Source: Parerythrobacter jejuensis
GTDB lineage: Bacteria > Pseudomonadota > Alphaproteobacteria > Sphingomonadales > Sphingomonadaceae
DNA: 64,000 nt
Assembly: GCF_039536765.1 (NCBI RefSeq)
Contig: NZ_BAAAZF010000001.1
Coordinates: forward strand, 372,001-436,000
Reading direction: 5' to 3'
The notes beneath the pieces are model-generated. The model was not told the DNA's origin, made no database searches, and saw only the letters and a program-made list of their open reading frames with translations. Both the position numbers and the translations under genes were made by a program. Positions 18,067 to 26,829 of the stretch are shown here, in pieces (positions within the stretch are counted from its first letter, which is position 1; each line of letters begins with the position of its first letter).

Positions 18067-18786
18067 TTACTCCGGCGCAACCAGCAAGCGGCCACCAAGC
18101 GGCTGCACCGTGCGGGCGCTGTCACCCAAGAGCTCGTACAAGGCTGCAATCTGCTCTGCACTGGCAGTCATCGTGGACTTGGACACATGCCAATTAACGC
18201 CTTCGCTGCAGGGCGGTGTCGTAAGCGAGCCCATGTAACGGAACACCGATACGTCATCAGGCAGCATGTCGTTCACGTCGAAGGAAACAGCGGTGCCATT
18301 GCCTGAACCGGCAGCGTCAATCACGCTTTGCAGTGCGCCATTGGCTTCGCCTTCTTCGAACATGATACCCAGCACGCCCAGTTCACCACCTTCGGTAGCA
18401 TGGACGAAGTGGCCGACTAGCGGGTGACGTTCACCGTTGATCGCATGCTCGGCCGGGGTGTGGAAATGAACCTGGACCAGGCCGAATGCCTTATCGCCCG
18501 AGGTCATACCCATGCCGGGCTGGAAATCGACCTGCACCTTCTCATCGCCAAGGGCGATAGCACCGGTGGTCTGGCCGTAATTGGTGGAAACTTTGACATT
18601 GCCGATGGCATTGGCATTGCCAAGATCGATCGGCGACTGGGTCAGGCCTGCATCGCATAGTGCATAAGCGCTGTTGACGGTGGACCAACGCTCGGGCGTG
18701 GTGCCATCACCGAAATTCCAGTCTTTTTGTGCTAAGGCGGGGGTGGCAGCCAGCGAGGCGACGGCCAGAAAAGCAAGGGTTTTCAT
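18067..18786 (-). CDS. Alpha-type carbonic anhydrase, periplasmic
   Basis: The product (239 aa) interconverts carbon dioxide and bicarbonate. A signal peptide ending in ATPALA at about residue 19 directs it to the periplasm. The three zinc ligands of alpha carbonic anhydrases are present: His107 and His109 in VHFHTPAEH and His129 in GHFVHAT. The segment SLTTPPCSEGVNW and an early cysteine (Cys44) supply the conserved active-site threonine and a likely disulphide. ATG at 18786 is chosen because AGGAG lies six bases upstream. The gene lies on the opposite strand between two SOS-controlled units and shows no link to DNA repair. Confidence 0.93.
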   Translation of the reverse strand: MKTLAFLAVASLAATPALAQKDWNFGDGTTPERWSTVNSAYALCDAGLTQSPIDLGNANAIGNVKVSTNYGQTTGAIALGDEKVQVDFQPGMGMTSGDKAFGLVQVHFHTPAEHAINGERHPLVGHFVHATEGGELGVLGIMFEEGEANGALQSVIDAAGSGNGTAVSFDVNDMLPDDVSVFRYMGSLTTPPCSEGVNWHVSKSTMTASAEQIAALYELLGDSARTVQPLGGRLLVAPE

Positions 18787-19064
18787 ATCCAACTCCTGAA
18801 CTTGCGTGGCGCGTTCAGCTATGCTGCGGCGCGCCTCGCGAAATATAGTGGCAACCCTGTTTGAAATTGCGGGCCACCTGTTGCGATACGTCCGACATCA
18901 CGAATGCTTTTGCATTCGCCAGAGGGGCCCGGTCCGTGCAGCTATTACGGTCTGCCAGCGATCTGGTTCCTGCCAAGGCCGTAAACTGTACGAGATAGTT
19001 CACATGAGGCGGTACTGACTGGCGCAATGAGTTGCAGAGTTTGCACTAGATGAAAAGTGTGATG

Positions 19065-19079
19065 GAACATATACAGAAC
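19065..19079 (+). promoter_or_regulatory. SOS box upstream of the radical SAM/UdgX/dnaE2 operon
   Basis: GAAC-N7-GAAC (spacer ATATACA) matches the alphaproteobacterial LexA site and closely resembles the box before imuA. It ends only two bases before the ATG of the radical SAM gene, leaving no room for a ribosome binding site, so the transcript may be leaderless. The 272 bases between this box and the carbonic anhydrase gene hold no convincing gene. Confidence 0.85.
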
Positions 19080-19081
19080 AT

Positions 19082-20326
19082 ATGCCTCATCAGACGATTC
19101 TGCAAAAGCTTGAGATCCTTGCCGACGCGGCGAAGTATGATGCTTCCTGCGCCTCCTCCGGCACGGCGAAGAAGAATTCGCTGGGCGGGAAAGGTATGGG
19201 CTCGACCGAGGGTATGGGAATCTGCCACGCCTATGCGCCTGATGGCCGGTGCATCAGCCTGCTGAAGGTGCTGCTGACCAATCACTGCATTTTCGATTGC
19301 CATTATTGCATCAACCGCAAGAGCAGCAATGTCCGCCGCGCGCGCTTTACGCCTCAGGAAGTCGCGGACCTGACTCTGAGCTTCTACAAACGCAATTACA
19401 TCGAGGGACTGTTCCTCTCCTCCGGCATCATCAAGAGCTCCAACCATACGATGGAGCAGATGGTGGAAACAGCGCGGATCCTGCGCGAGGAGCATGATTT
19501 TCGCGGCTATATTCACCTGAAGACCATTCCCGAGGCTGATCCGGAATTAATCCGGCAGGCCGGCCTTTACGCCGACCGTCTGTCGATCAATGTGGAGCTG
19601 CCAACCGATGCGGGCCTCACACGGCTCGCGCCGGACAAGGATGCGCGCCAGATCGAAGGGGCCATGGGTGGCACCAAGATGGCGATTGTAGAGGCCAAGG
19701 ATGCGAAGAAGCGCTTCAAACACGCGCCGCGTTTTGCCCCGGCAGGCCAGTCGACCCAGATGATTGTCGGCGCGGATGCTGCCAGCGATGCCGATATCGT
19801 TGGCAAGGCAAGCCGTCTGTATGACAATTTCCGCCTGCGACGGGTCTACTATTCGGCTTTCAGCCCGATTCCTGATGCCAGCGCGGTGCTGCCTTTGAAG
19901 CGTCCGCCGCTGATTCGTGAGCACCGGCTTTACCAGTCCGACTGGCTGATGCGGTTTTATGGCTATCAACCGGGTGAGATCATGCAGGCGACGGGAGCGG
20001 ACGGGAACTTGCCGCTGGACATCGATCCCAAGCTGGCCTGGGCCCTGAAATTCCGGGAACAGTTCCCGGTTGATGTGCAGCGTGCGAGCAAGGAGCAATT
20101 GCTGCGCGTGCCGGGGCTGGGTGTGAAGGCGGTGAGCAGGATCCTGATTGCCCGACGGCACCGGACGTTGCGGCTTGATGATATCGCCAAGCTGACGGTG
20201 TCTCTCGGCAAAATCCGCCCTTTCATTGTGACGTGTGACTGGCGCCCGACGCTGCTGACGGACCGTGCGGACCTGCGCCGCCTGCTGGCTCCCAAGCAGG
20301 AGCAACTGGAGCTGTTTGCGGCATGA
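19082..20326 (+). CDS. Putative DNA modification/repair radical SAM protein
   Basis: The product (414 aa) carries the radical SAM cluster motif CxxxCxxC at Cys69, Cys73 and Cys76, preceded by the family-specific ICHAYAPDGRCISLLKVLLTN. Near the C-terminus LRVPGLGVKAVSRIL is a helix-hairpin-helix typical of DNA binding. This matches the family annotated as putative DNA modification/repair radical SAM protein, which is regularly found next to DUF4130/UdgX genes; its substrate is unknown. The start at 19082 fits the conserved N-terminus (LEILADAAKYDASCASSG). An SOS box lies immediately upstream and the next gene overlaps by four bases (ATGA). Confidence 0.9.
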   Translation: MPHQTILQKLEILADAAKYDASCASSGTAKKNSLGGKGMGSTEGMGICHAYAPDGRCISLLKVLLTNHCIFDCHYCINRKSSNVRRARFTPQEVADLTLSFYKRNYIEGLFLSSGIIKSSNHTMEQMVETARILREEHDFRGYIHLKTIPEADPELIRQAGLYADRLSINVELPTDAGLTRLAPDKDARQIEGAMGGTKMAIVEAKDAKKRFKHAPRFAPAGQSTQMIVGADAASDADIVGKASRLYDNFRLRRVYYSAFSPIPDASAVLPLKRPPLIREHRLYQSDWLMRFYGYQPGEIMQATGADGNLPLDIDPKLAWALKFREQFPVDVQRASKEQLLRVPGLGVKAVSRILIARRHRTLRLDDIAKLTVSLGKIRPFIVTCDWRPTLLTDRADLRRLLAPKQEQLELFAA

Positions 20327-21756
20327 CCACGATGCAGAATGTCCGCCTCGGCGCCTATTACGCAGTGCATATCCCGCGTCCGGACGATTTTGCTTTCTGG
20401 CGGGAGCGGGCGCGGATGCTGGTGCAATGCGATGTGCCGCCAGACCGGGTCGCGTGGACCGAGCCCGGCAGTTCTGGCGATCTGTTTGCAGGCGGCGATA
20501 CCCGCTTGCCGGTGCCGGATAGGGATGCGCGGCCGATCCGGGCCAGCAAACGCTTCCTGAGTCTGGCAAGGAATGCTGTCCTGCATTCCGATTCGGAGCG
20601 GTTTGCGCTGCTCTATCGTCTCGTCTGGCGCCAGCAAACGCAGCCGCGGATCACGGAAGACAAGACCGATCCCGATGTGCGCAAGCTGGAGGAGCTGGAC
20701 AAGAATGTGCGGCGTGACAGCCACAAGATGCATGCCTTTGTCCGCTTCCGGCAGGTGAAGGAGCAGGATGGCGAAGAGCATTATGTCGCATGGTTCGAGC
20801 CCGACCATCATATCCTGCGCGCCAATGCCGGCTTTTTCAAACGCCGTTTCGCCAATATGCGCTGGTCGATCCTGACCCCGCGCGGCACGCTGCATTGGGA
20901 TGGCAGCACAATGCGCGAAGGTCCTCCGGCGCAAAAAGGCGATGCGCCGCAGGGCGATCCGGCGGAGGATCTGTGGAAGACTTACTACGCCTCCATCTTC
21001 AACCCGGCACGGCTGAAAGTGGGCGCAATGCTTTCCGAAATGCCCAAGAAGTATTGGAAGAACTTGCCCGAAGCCTCTCTTATTCCAGACCTTATTGCTG
21101 GGGCGCAGTCGCGTGAAGCGATGATGGTCGCGGCCGGGGAGCGCGCTGCTTCGGACCGGCCGGAAACGCTGGAGGCGATTGACCGTGCGATCCACCAGTG
21201 TCGCCAATGCCCGATTGGTGGGCTCGATAACCAGGCAGTGATGGGTGAGGGCCCTGCCGGGGCCGCCCTGATGATCGTGGGTGAGCAGCCGGGTGATCAG
21301 GAAGACCGGGCGGGTCGACCTTTTGTCGGGCCTGCCGGGCAGCTGCTTGATCGTTATATCGAGCAAGCAGGGATCGAGCGGCGCAGCGCCTATGTCACCA
21401 ATGCCGTAAAGCACTTCAAATTTGTGCAGCGTGGCAAGCGGCGGCTGCACCAGTCCCCGACAGCGAAGGAAATCGACACTTGCCGGTGGTGGCTCGAGAG
21501 CGAGCGCGCTCTGGTGCAACCGAAGATCGTCCTGGCGCTGGGGGCAAGTGCGGCGCGCGGGATACTCGGCAAGACGGTGAGCATGGCCAAGGTTCGCGGT
21601 GCCCCGATCCCGCTGGAGGATGGCAGCGAATTATGGGTCACGGCGCATCCAGCTTACCTGCTCAGGCTGGATGGCGCGGCGCATGAGGAGCAAGCGGCTT
21701 TGTTCGCGCGCGATCTTGCTGCAGTGAAGAAGCGATTGGCGGGGTTGGAGGCGTGA
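20323..21756 (+). CDS. DUF4130-UdgX fusion, uracil-DNA glycosylase superfamily
   Basis: The product (477 aa) joins an N-terminal DUF4130 domain (about residues 5-245) to a C-terminal UdgX domain (about 275-475). The glycosylase motif GEQPGDQED lies at 320-328 and the UdgX-specific loop KRRLH at 372-376, whose His376 corresponds to the residue that in characterised UdgX forms a covalent bond with DNA after uracil removal. Cys293 and Cys296 form a CxxC consistent with the iron-sulphur cluster of the family. It overlaps the radical SAM gene by four bases and is followed one base later by dnaE2, so the three proteins should be made together. Confidence 0.92.
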   Translation: MTTMQNVRLGAYYAVHIPRPDDFAFWRERARMLVQCDVPPDRVAWTEPGSSGDLFAGGDTRLPVPDRDARPIRASKRFLSLARNAVLHSDSERFALLYRLVWRQQTQPRITEDKTDPDVRKLEELDKNVRRDSHKMHAFVRFRQVKEQDGEEHYVAWFEPDHHILRANAGFFKRRFANMRWSILTPRGTLHWDGSTMREGPPAQKGDAPQGDPAEDLWKTYYASIFNPARLKVGAMLSEMPKKYWKNLPEASLIPDLIAGAQSREAMMVAAGERAASDRPETLEAIDRAIHQCRQCPIGGLDNQAVMGEGPAGAALMIVGEQPGDQEDRAGRPFVGPAGQLLDRYIEQAGIERRSAYVTNAVKHFKFVQRGKRRLHQSPTAKEIDTCRWWLESERALVQPKIVLALGASAARGILGKTVSMAKVRGAPIPLEDGSELWVTAHPAYLLRLDGAAHEEQAALFARDLAAVKKRLAGLEA

Positions 21757-21757
21757 G

Positions 21758-24700
21758 ATGCCCGACGCACCGCTCACGCCAGACAAGCGCCGGATCGAGA
21801 TCGATCCCGATGCGATAGAGCCCCCACCGCGCGCGCCCTTTGTCGAGCTCGGGCTGCTCAGTTGTTTCAGCTTCCTGCGCGGGGCGAGCGACGCGGTGGA
21901 CTTGGTTCTGGCAGCGCATCTGGCAGGCTATGATGCAATCGGGATTGCCGATGCCAACACCATGGCCGGGGTGGTGCGCATTCATACCGAGGCGACAACG
22001 CTCAAGCTGCGTCCGGTGATCGGGACGCGGATAGAGACGGTGGAGGGGTTGGCCTTCCTCGCCTATCCTCGCGATCGTGCAGCTTATGGCCGTCTATGCC
22101 GCCTGATCAGCGCAGGCCGAATGGCGAAGCTGGACGGCCAATGGCAGGACAAGGGGCAGTGCGACATCTCGCTCTCCATGTTGGCCGGGCATAGCGAGGG
22201 CGTGCAATTGATCCTGCTCCCCCCGCGTGACCTGTCCGCCATGTTCACCATCGAACATACGGGCAATGTGGTGGGTCTGGACGGGGCGGCGCTGCAAGAG
22301 ACAGTGACAGCTACGTTGCCGGACCTGCTTGCGTATCTGGTGCAGGCGCTTCCGACGCTGCGTCACCTCGCTGCCAGCTACCTCCATATGGGTGACGATA
22401 TCGCCCGGATAGACCGGCTCGACTCTCTGGCCACAGACAATGGGCTGGGCCTGCTGGCGACGAATGACGTGCATTACCATGTGCCCGAGCGCCGCCCCTT
22501 GCAGGATGTGATGACCGCGATCCGTCACAAGACGACCGTCGCACGGGCAGGCCATCTGCTCCACGGCAATGGTGAGCGGTATCTGAAATCACCCGAAGTG
22601 ATGGTGCATCTGTTTGCCCGCTGGCCCCATGCGATCACGGCAGCGCGCGAAGTCGCCGATGCGTGTCGCTTCAGCCTGGATGAGCTGCGCTACGAGTACC
22701 CGCAAGAGATATATCCTGACGGCATGACGCCACAGCAATATCTTGAAAAAGAGACGTTTTGTGGTGCGGAATGGCGCTATCCCACCGGCGTCCCTGTGAT
22801 CGTGCGGGATACTCTGAAACGGGAATTGGCGTTGATCGCAAAGCTCGATCTGGCGCGCTATTTCCTCACCATCAAGGATATCGTCGACTTTGCCCGCAAC
22901 GATGTCGATCCGCCGATCCTGTGCCAAGGGCGGGGCAGTGCGGCCAATTCGGCGGTATGTTTCTGCCTTGGCATCACCAGTGTCGATCCAGCCAAGCACC
23001 AGCTGCTGTTCGACCGCTTCATTTCGGAGGAGCGCAAGGAACCGCCCGATATCGATGTCGATTTCGAGCATGAGCGGCGCGAAGAGGTGATCCAGCACAT
23101 TTACGCCAAATATGGGCGCCATCGGGCCGGGCTGACTGCAACAGTGATCCACTATCGCCCGCGTATGGCAATCCGCGAAGTCGGCAAGGCGATGGGTTTG
23201 AGCGAGGATGTGACATCCGCTCTGTCGCGTACGGTGTGGGGCGGTCACGGGCGCGAGATAGGGGAAACCCATGTGGCGGAAACCGGCATGGATTTGGCCG
23301 ATCCACAGTTGAAACGCGTATTGAATCTCACCCAGCAAATGATTGGAATGCCAAGGCATTTGTCCCAGCACGTCGGGGGCTTCATCCTGACAGAGGGCGC
23401 GCTGACGGAAACGGTGCCGATCGGGAATGGCGCTATGCCGGATCGCAGTTTCATCGAATGGGACAAGGATGATATCGAAGCGCTCGGCATCCTGAAAGTC
23501 GATGTGCTGGCATTGGGGATGCTTACCTGCATCAAGAAATGCCTTGATCTGCTTGAAAATCATCATGAAAGGCAACTCGATCTTGCCACCGTCCCGCGCG
23601 AGGATCCGGAAACCTATGCGATGCTGCGCAAGGGGGATTCGCTGGGTGTTTTCCAGGTAGAAAGCCGAGCGCAGATGAACATGCTGCCGCGTTTGCGCCC
23701 GCGTGAATTCTACGACTTGGTGATCCAGGTGGCGATTGTTCGTCCTGGCCCGATCCAGGGCGACATGGTGCATCCCTACTTGAAGCGGCGCAGGGGAGCA
23801 GAGAAGGTCGTGATACCGGCCCCGAGCCCCGAATATGGGCCGCCTGACGAACTCTCCTCTATTCTCGAACGCACGCTGGGGGTCCCGATCTTCCAGGAAC
23901 AGGCGATGAAGATCGCACTGGATGCGGCCAAATTCTCCTCATTGGAGGCAAATCGCCTGCGCAAGGCAATGGCGACGTTCCGCAGTCGCGGGATGGTGGA
24001 TGAATTGCAGGATATGATGGTCGAGCGGATGGTGACGCGCGGCTACGAGCGCGATTTTGCCGAGCGGTGCTTCAACCAGATCCGCGGCTTTGGCGAATAT
24101 GGCTTTCCGGAAAGCCATGCGGCCAGCTTTGCGCATCTGGTGTATGTGTCGAGCTGGCTCAAATGCCATTTCCCGGCGGCCTTCGCCTGTGGCCTGCTCA
24201 ATTCACAACCGATGGGGTTCTATGCGCCCGCCCAGATCGTGCGCGATGCGGCCGAGCACGGGGTGCAGGTGCTGCCGGCGGACGTCAATGAGTCGCAGTG
24301 GGACTGCACGCTGGAGGAGGTCTCTGCGCCGACACGTCAGCAAGGCGAGGAGGGCCGGCTCGACACCCATATCGCCTTGCGGCTTGGCCTGCGGCAGGTT
24401 GACGGGTTTCCCGAGCATATCGCGGCGCAGATGGTTGCCGAACGCGAGGACAATGGAGCCTTCGCGGACGTCAGGGCGCTGCGTGATCGTGCCGGTATCA
24501 GTCCCGCCCATGCCGAACGGCTTGCCAGTGCCGATTGCTTCACCTCGATGGGGTTGCCGCGCAGGCAGGCGTTGTGGGATGCCCGCAGCCTGGTTGCAGG
24601 GCCGGACCTGCCGCTGTTCCGCGCCGCTGCAGAGCGTGATGAAGGGGCAGAGCGTAAACAGACGATGCTCCCCGCCATGCCACTCTCCGAAGAGGTTGTG

Positions 24701-25318
24701 GCCGATTACCAGACCACGCGGCTCAGCCTGAAAGCCCATCCGATGGCGTTTCTGCGCCCTGAACTGGCCCAGCGAGGCTTTGTGCGTGCCTGCGACCTGC
24801 GCGACCGCAAGATGCGGAGCATGGTGCAAGTCGCCGGTGTGGTTCTGATCCGGCAGCGACCCGGCAGCGCCAAGGGTGTCTGTTTCATCACGCTGGAGGA
24901 TGAAACCGGCGTGGTAAACCTAGTCGTGTGGCCGGACCTGAAGGAAAAACAGCGCAAAGTCGTGATGGGATCACGCCTGATGGAAGTGCGCGGGCGAGTG
25001 GAGTATGATGACGAAGTGATCCATGTCATCGCCCATCATATGACCGATGCGACCCATCAACTGGCCAAGTTATCCGACGATATGATGCCGACCCCGATCG
25101 CCCGGGCCGATCACGTCAATAATCCCCTGCCGGACAAGCACAGCACGCCCGGCAGAAAGCAGGCCGTCGCAGATACCCCCTATCAGCCGATTGAGCCATG
25201 GCAGGAAGGGCCGGCAGATACCAAGATCCGCCCGCGCGAACTGATCGATGAATTGCCACCATCGAGGGGGCATCCGCGCAATGCCCGGATCATTCCCAAA
25301 TCACGAGATTTTCATTGA
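21758..25318 (+). CDS. dnaE2: Error-prone DNA polymerase III alpha subunit DnaE2
   Basis: The product (1186 aa) is the C-family polymerase of the ImuA-ImuB-DnaE2 mutasome, which copies damaged DNA at the price of mutations. The catalytic motif PDIDVDF lies at residues 430-436 (Asp433 and Asp435), the helix-hairpin-helix region and an OB-fold (VAGVVLIRQRPGSAKG) follow. In the N-terminal PHP domain the usual metal-binding His-x-His of the first motif is absent (ELGLLSCFSFL at 30-40). The gene is the third in an SOS-controlled operon rather than following imuB, which is unusual compared with the common imuA-imuB-dnaE2 order. The C-terminal tail of about 70 residues is poorly conserved-looking. 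Confidence 0.95.
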   Translation: MPDAPLTPDKRRIEIDPDAIEPPPRAPFVELGLLSCFSFLRGASDAVDLVLAAHLAGYDAIGIADANTMAGVVRIHTEATTLKLRPVIGTRIETVEGLAFLAYPRDRAAYGRLCRLISAGRMAKLDGQWQDKGQCDISLSMLAGHSEGVQLILLPPRDLSAMFTIEHTGNVVGLDGAALQETVTATLPDLLAYLVQALPTLRHLAASYLHMGDDIARIDRLDSLATDNGLGLLATNDVHYHVPERRPLQDVMTAIRHKTTVARAGHLLHGNGERYLKSPEVMVHLFARWPHAITAAREVADACRFSLDELRYEYPQEIYPDGMTPQQYLEKETFCGAEWRYPTGVPVIVRDTLKRELALIAKLDLARYFLTIKDIVDFARNDVDPPILCQGRGSAANSAVCFCLGITSVDPAKHQLLFDRFISEERKEPPDIDVDFEHERREEVIQHIYAKYGRHRAGLTATVIHYRPRMAIREVGKAMGLSEDVTSALSRTVWGGHGREIGETHVAETGMDLADPQLKRVLNLTQQMIGMPRHLSQHVGGFILTEGALTETVPIGNGAMPDRSFIEWDKDDIEALGILKVDVLALGMLTCIKKCLDLLENHHERQLDLATVPREDPETYAMLRKGDSLGVFQVESRAQMNMLPRLRPREFYDLVIQVAIVRPGPIQGDMVHPYLKRRRGAEKVVIPAPSPEYGPPDELSSILERTLGVPIFQEQAMKIALDAAKFSSLEANRLRKAMATFRSRGMVDELQDMMVERMVTRGYERDFAERCFNQIRGFGEYGFPESHAASFAHLVYVSSWLKCHFPAAFACGLLNSQPMGFYAPAQIVRDAAEHGVQVLPADVNESQWDCTLEEVSAPTRQQGEEGRLDTHIALRLGLRQVDGFPEHIAAQMVAEREDNGAFADVRALRDRAGISPAHAERLASADCFTSMGLPRRQALWDARSLVAGPDLPLFRAAAERDEGAERKQTMLPAMPLSEEVVADYQTTRLSLKAHPMAFLRPELAQRGFVRACDLRDRKMRSMVQVAGVVLIRQRPGSAKGVCFITLEDETGVVNLVVWPDLKEKQRKVVMGSRLMEVRGRVEYDDEVIHVIAHHMTDATHQLAKLSDDMMPTPIARADHVNNPLPDKHSTPGRKQAVADTPYQPIEPWQEGPADTKIRPRELIDELPPSRGHPRNARIIPKSRDFH

Positions 25319-26064
25319 GCAAGCGGCCGCCAAAGTTGAACTGGAGCATCCGTCGCAGCATCGGGAAACTGCGCTGGGATCGCTACGCCTTGCTAGCCCT
25401 ATTGTGCTTCGCCGCTGCCATCGGGGGCTGGAACTGGCTACAGGACAACCCCGGCTCGAACCCCTGGGCCCCTCTCGACCTGCGCGATCCCCCGGGTTGG
25501 GCAACAGAACGCAAACTAGTCAGCCTGCGTGAGAATCCTGCCCAATGCCGCGCTGTTCTGGAACGCAGCGCTGTTGCCTTCTCCACACTCCCATCGGCAG
25601 GCGAAGGCCCATGTCGCCGCGCCGATCCGACGCGTCTCGAACAATTCCCGTTCACGCCTTCATCCCCGGCGACAAGTTGCGCAGTGGCTGCTGGATTGGA
25701 AATCTGGCTGGAACAGGGTGTTCAACCCGCGGCCAGAGAGATTTACGGCCAGAAAGTCGCGGGAATAGAGCATCTTGGAGCCTATAATTGCAGGCGTATC
25801 TACGGCGCGGATGAAGGGCCGTGGAGCGAACATGCCACTGCTAATGCCATCGATATCGCGGCGTTTGTGCTGGAGGATGGCAGCCGTATCAGCCTGCTCA
25901 ATAACTGGGATGATCAGGACGACGACGCGAAGTTTCTAAGGCGCGGGCGCGACACAGCATGCGATGTGTTCGGAACGGTCTTGTCGCCCGACTATAACGC
26001 TGCCCACCGTGACCATTTCCACTTCGACCAGAAGGGATGGGGTTTTGGCGGGGCCTGCCGCTAG
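25315..26064 (+). CDS. Extensin-like C-terminal domain protein
   Basis: The product (249 aa) has one N-terminal membrane segment (YALLALLCFAAAIGGWNWL) and a periplasmic extensin-like domain of the bacterial type, with LGAYNCRRIYG, SEHATANAIDIAAF and AAHRDHFHFD. The SEHATANAIDI and HRDHFH motifs resemble metal-dependent D-Ala-D-Ala peptidases of the LAS group, so a cell wall role is possible but unproven. The most likely start is TTG at 25315, which overlaps the dnaE2 stop (TTGA); no ATG lies before the membrane segment. It could therefore be the fourth gene of the SOS operon. Its stop overlaps the convergent phoB stop in CTAG. Confidence 0.8.
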   Translation: MSKRPPKLNWSIRRSIGKLRWDRYALLALLCFAAAIGGWNWLQDNPGSNPWAPLDLRDPPGWATERKLVSLRENPAQCRAVLERSAVAFSTLPSAGEGPCRRADPTRLEQFPFTPSSPATSCAVAAGLEIWLEQGVQPAAREIYGQKVAGIEHLGAYNCRRIYGADEGPWSEHATANAIDIAAFVLEDGSRISLLNNWDDQDDDAKFLRRGRDTACDVFGTVLSPDYNAAHRDHFHFDQKGWGFGGACR

Positions 26065-26750
26065 GTCGCTTCCAGCCCATACCCGGCAGAGCGCACGGTG
26101 CGGATCGGATCTTTCGCCCCTTCCATCTCGATCGCCTTACGCAGCCGGCGGATATGCACGTCCACGGTACGCAATTCGATATCGCTGCCTGTGCCCCACA
26201 CACCATCGAGCAATTGTCCGCGACTGAACACTCGTCCCGGGCTTTCCATAAAGAACTTGAGCAGACGATACTCCGTAGGCCCCAATTGTAGGACCGTTCC
26301 GCGCCGGCTGACCTTGTGGGCAACCGGATCGAGCATGATGTCGCCGACTTGCACAGATTCCCCGGCCAGCGCGGGGCGAATGCGCCGCATGACTGCAGCG
26401 ACCCGTGCCAGCAACTCGCGCGGGCTGAAGGGTTTGGTCACATAGTCATCAGCACCGGTATCGAGGCCCCTGATCCGGTCATCCTCTGCCTCGCGGGCGG
26501 TGAGCATGATGATCGGAACATGCGCTGTGTGCTTGTCGCGGCGCAGACGACGGCAAACCTCTATGCCGCTGGTCCCTTCGATCATCCAATCAAGCAGGAT
26601 CAGGTCGGGCAACTCCTCACTCGCCAAGAGCAGGGCTTCATCACCATCCGCGGTAACCCGCACCTGATACCCTTCGTTGGTGAAACGATATTCAAGCAGC
26701 TCTGACAGAGCCGGATCATCCTCTACCAGAAGGAGCTTTGCTGAAGGCAC
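26061..26750 (-). CDS. phoB: Phosphate regulon response regulator PhoB
   Basis: The product (229 aa) has a receiver domain with phosphate-accepting Asp54 and the switch residues T and K (MLTARE, YVTKPFSP), followed by an OmpR-type winged helix (LLKFFMESPGRVFSRGQLLDGVWG). It is the DNA-binding partner of PhoR and activates phosphate-starvation genes. GTG at 26750 is preferred because GGAG lies eight bases upstream; a GTG at 26759 is closer to that site than normal. It is the last gene of the phoR-pstCAB-phoU-phoB cluster, about 80 bases after phoU. Confidence 0.93.
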   Translation of the reverse strand: MPSAKLLLVEDDPALSELLEYRFTNEGYQVRVTADGDEALLLASEELPDLILLDWMIEGTSGIEVCRRLRRDKHTAHVPIIMLTAREAEDDRIRGLDTGADDYVTKPFSPRELLARVAAVMRRIRPALAGESVQVGDIMLDPVAHKVSRRGTVLQLGPTEYRLLKFFMESPGRVFSRGQLLDGVWGTGSDIELRTVDVHIRRLRKAIEMEGAKDPIRTVRSAGYGLEAT

Positions 26751-26829
26751 GTCTACCACTCCGCAACGTTAGCGTCGGGACGAGTAGTATGGCAATGATG
26801 GGTCAGATTTGTTTCAAGCCTGACAATTT

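Noticed and set aside
18815-19027. 70-codon minus-strand frame in the gap before the second SOS box
   Set aside because: There is no ribosome binding site, the composition is mixed and no family is recognised; the gap is better read as upstream region of the SOS operon.
19966-21519. 517-codon open frame antisense to the radical SAM and UdgX genes
   Set aside because: Both plus-strand genes show full sets of motifs; the antisense frame shows none.
26802-26824. Inverted repeat GTCAG/CTGAC between phoU and phoB
   Set aside because: The stem is only five pairs plus an interrupted inner part, and the T-run lies on the strand with no gene to terminate.
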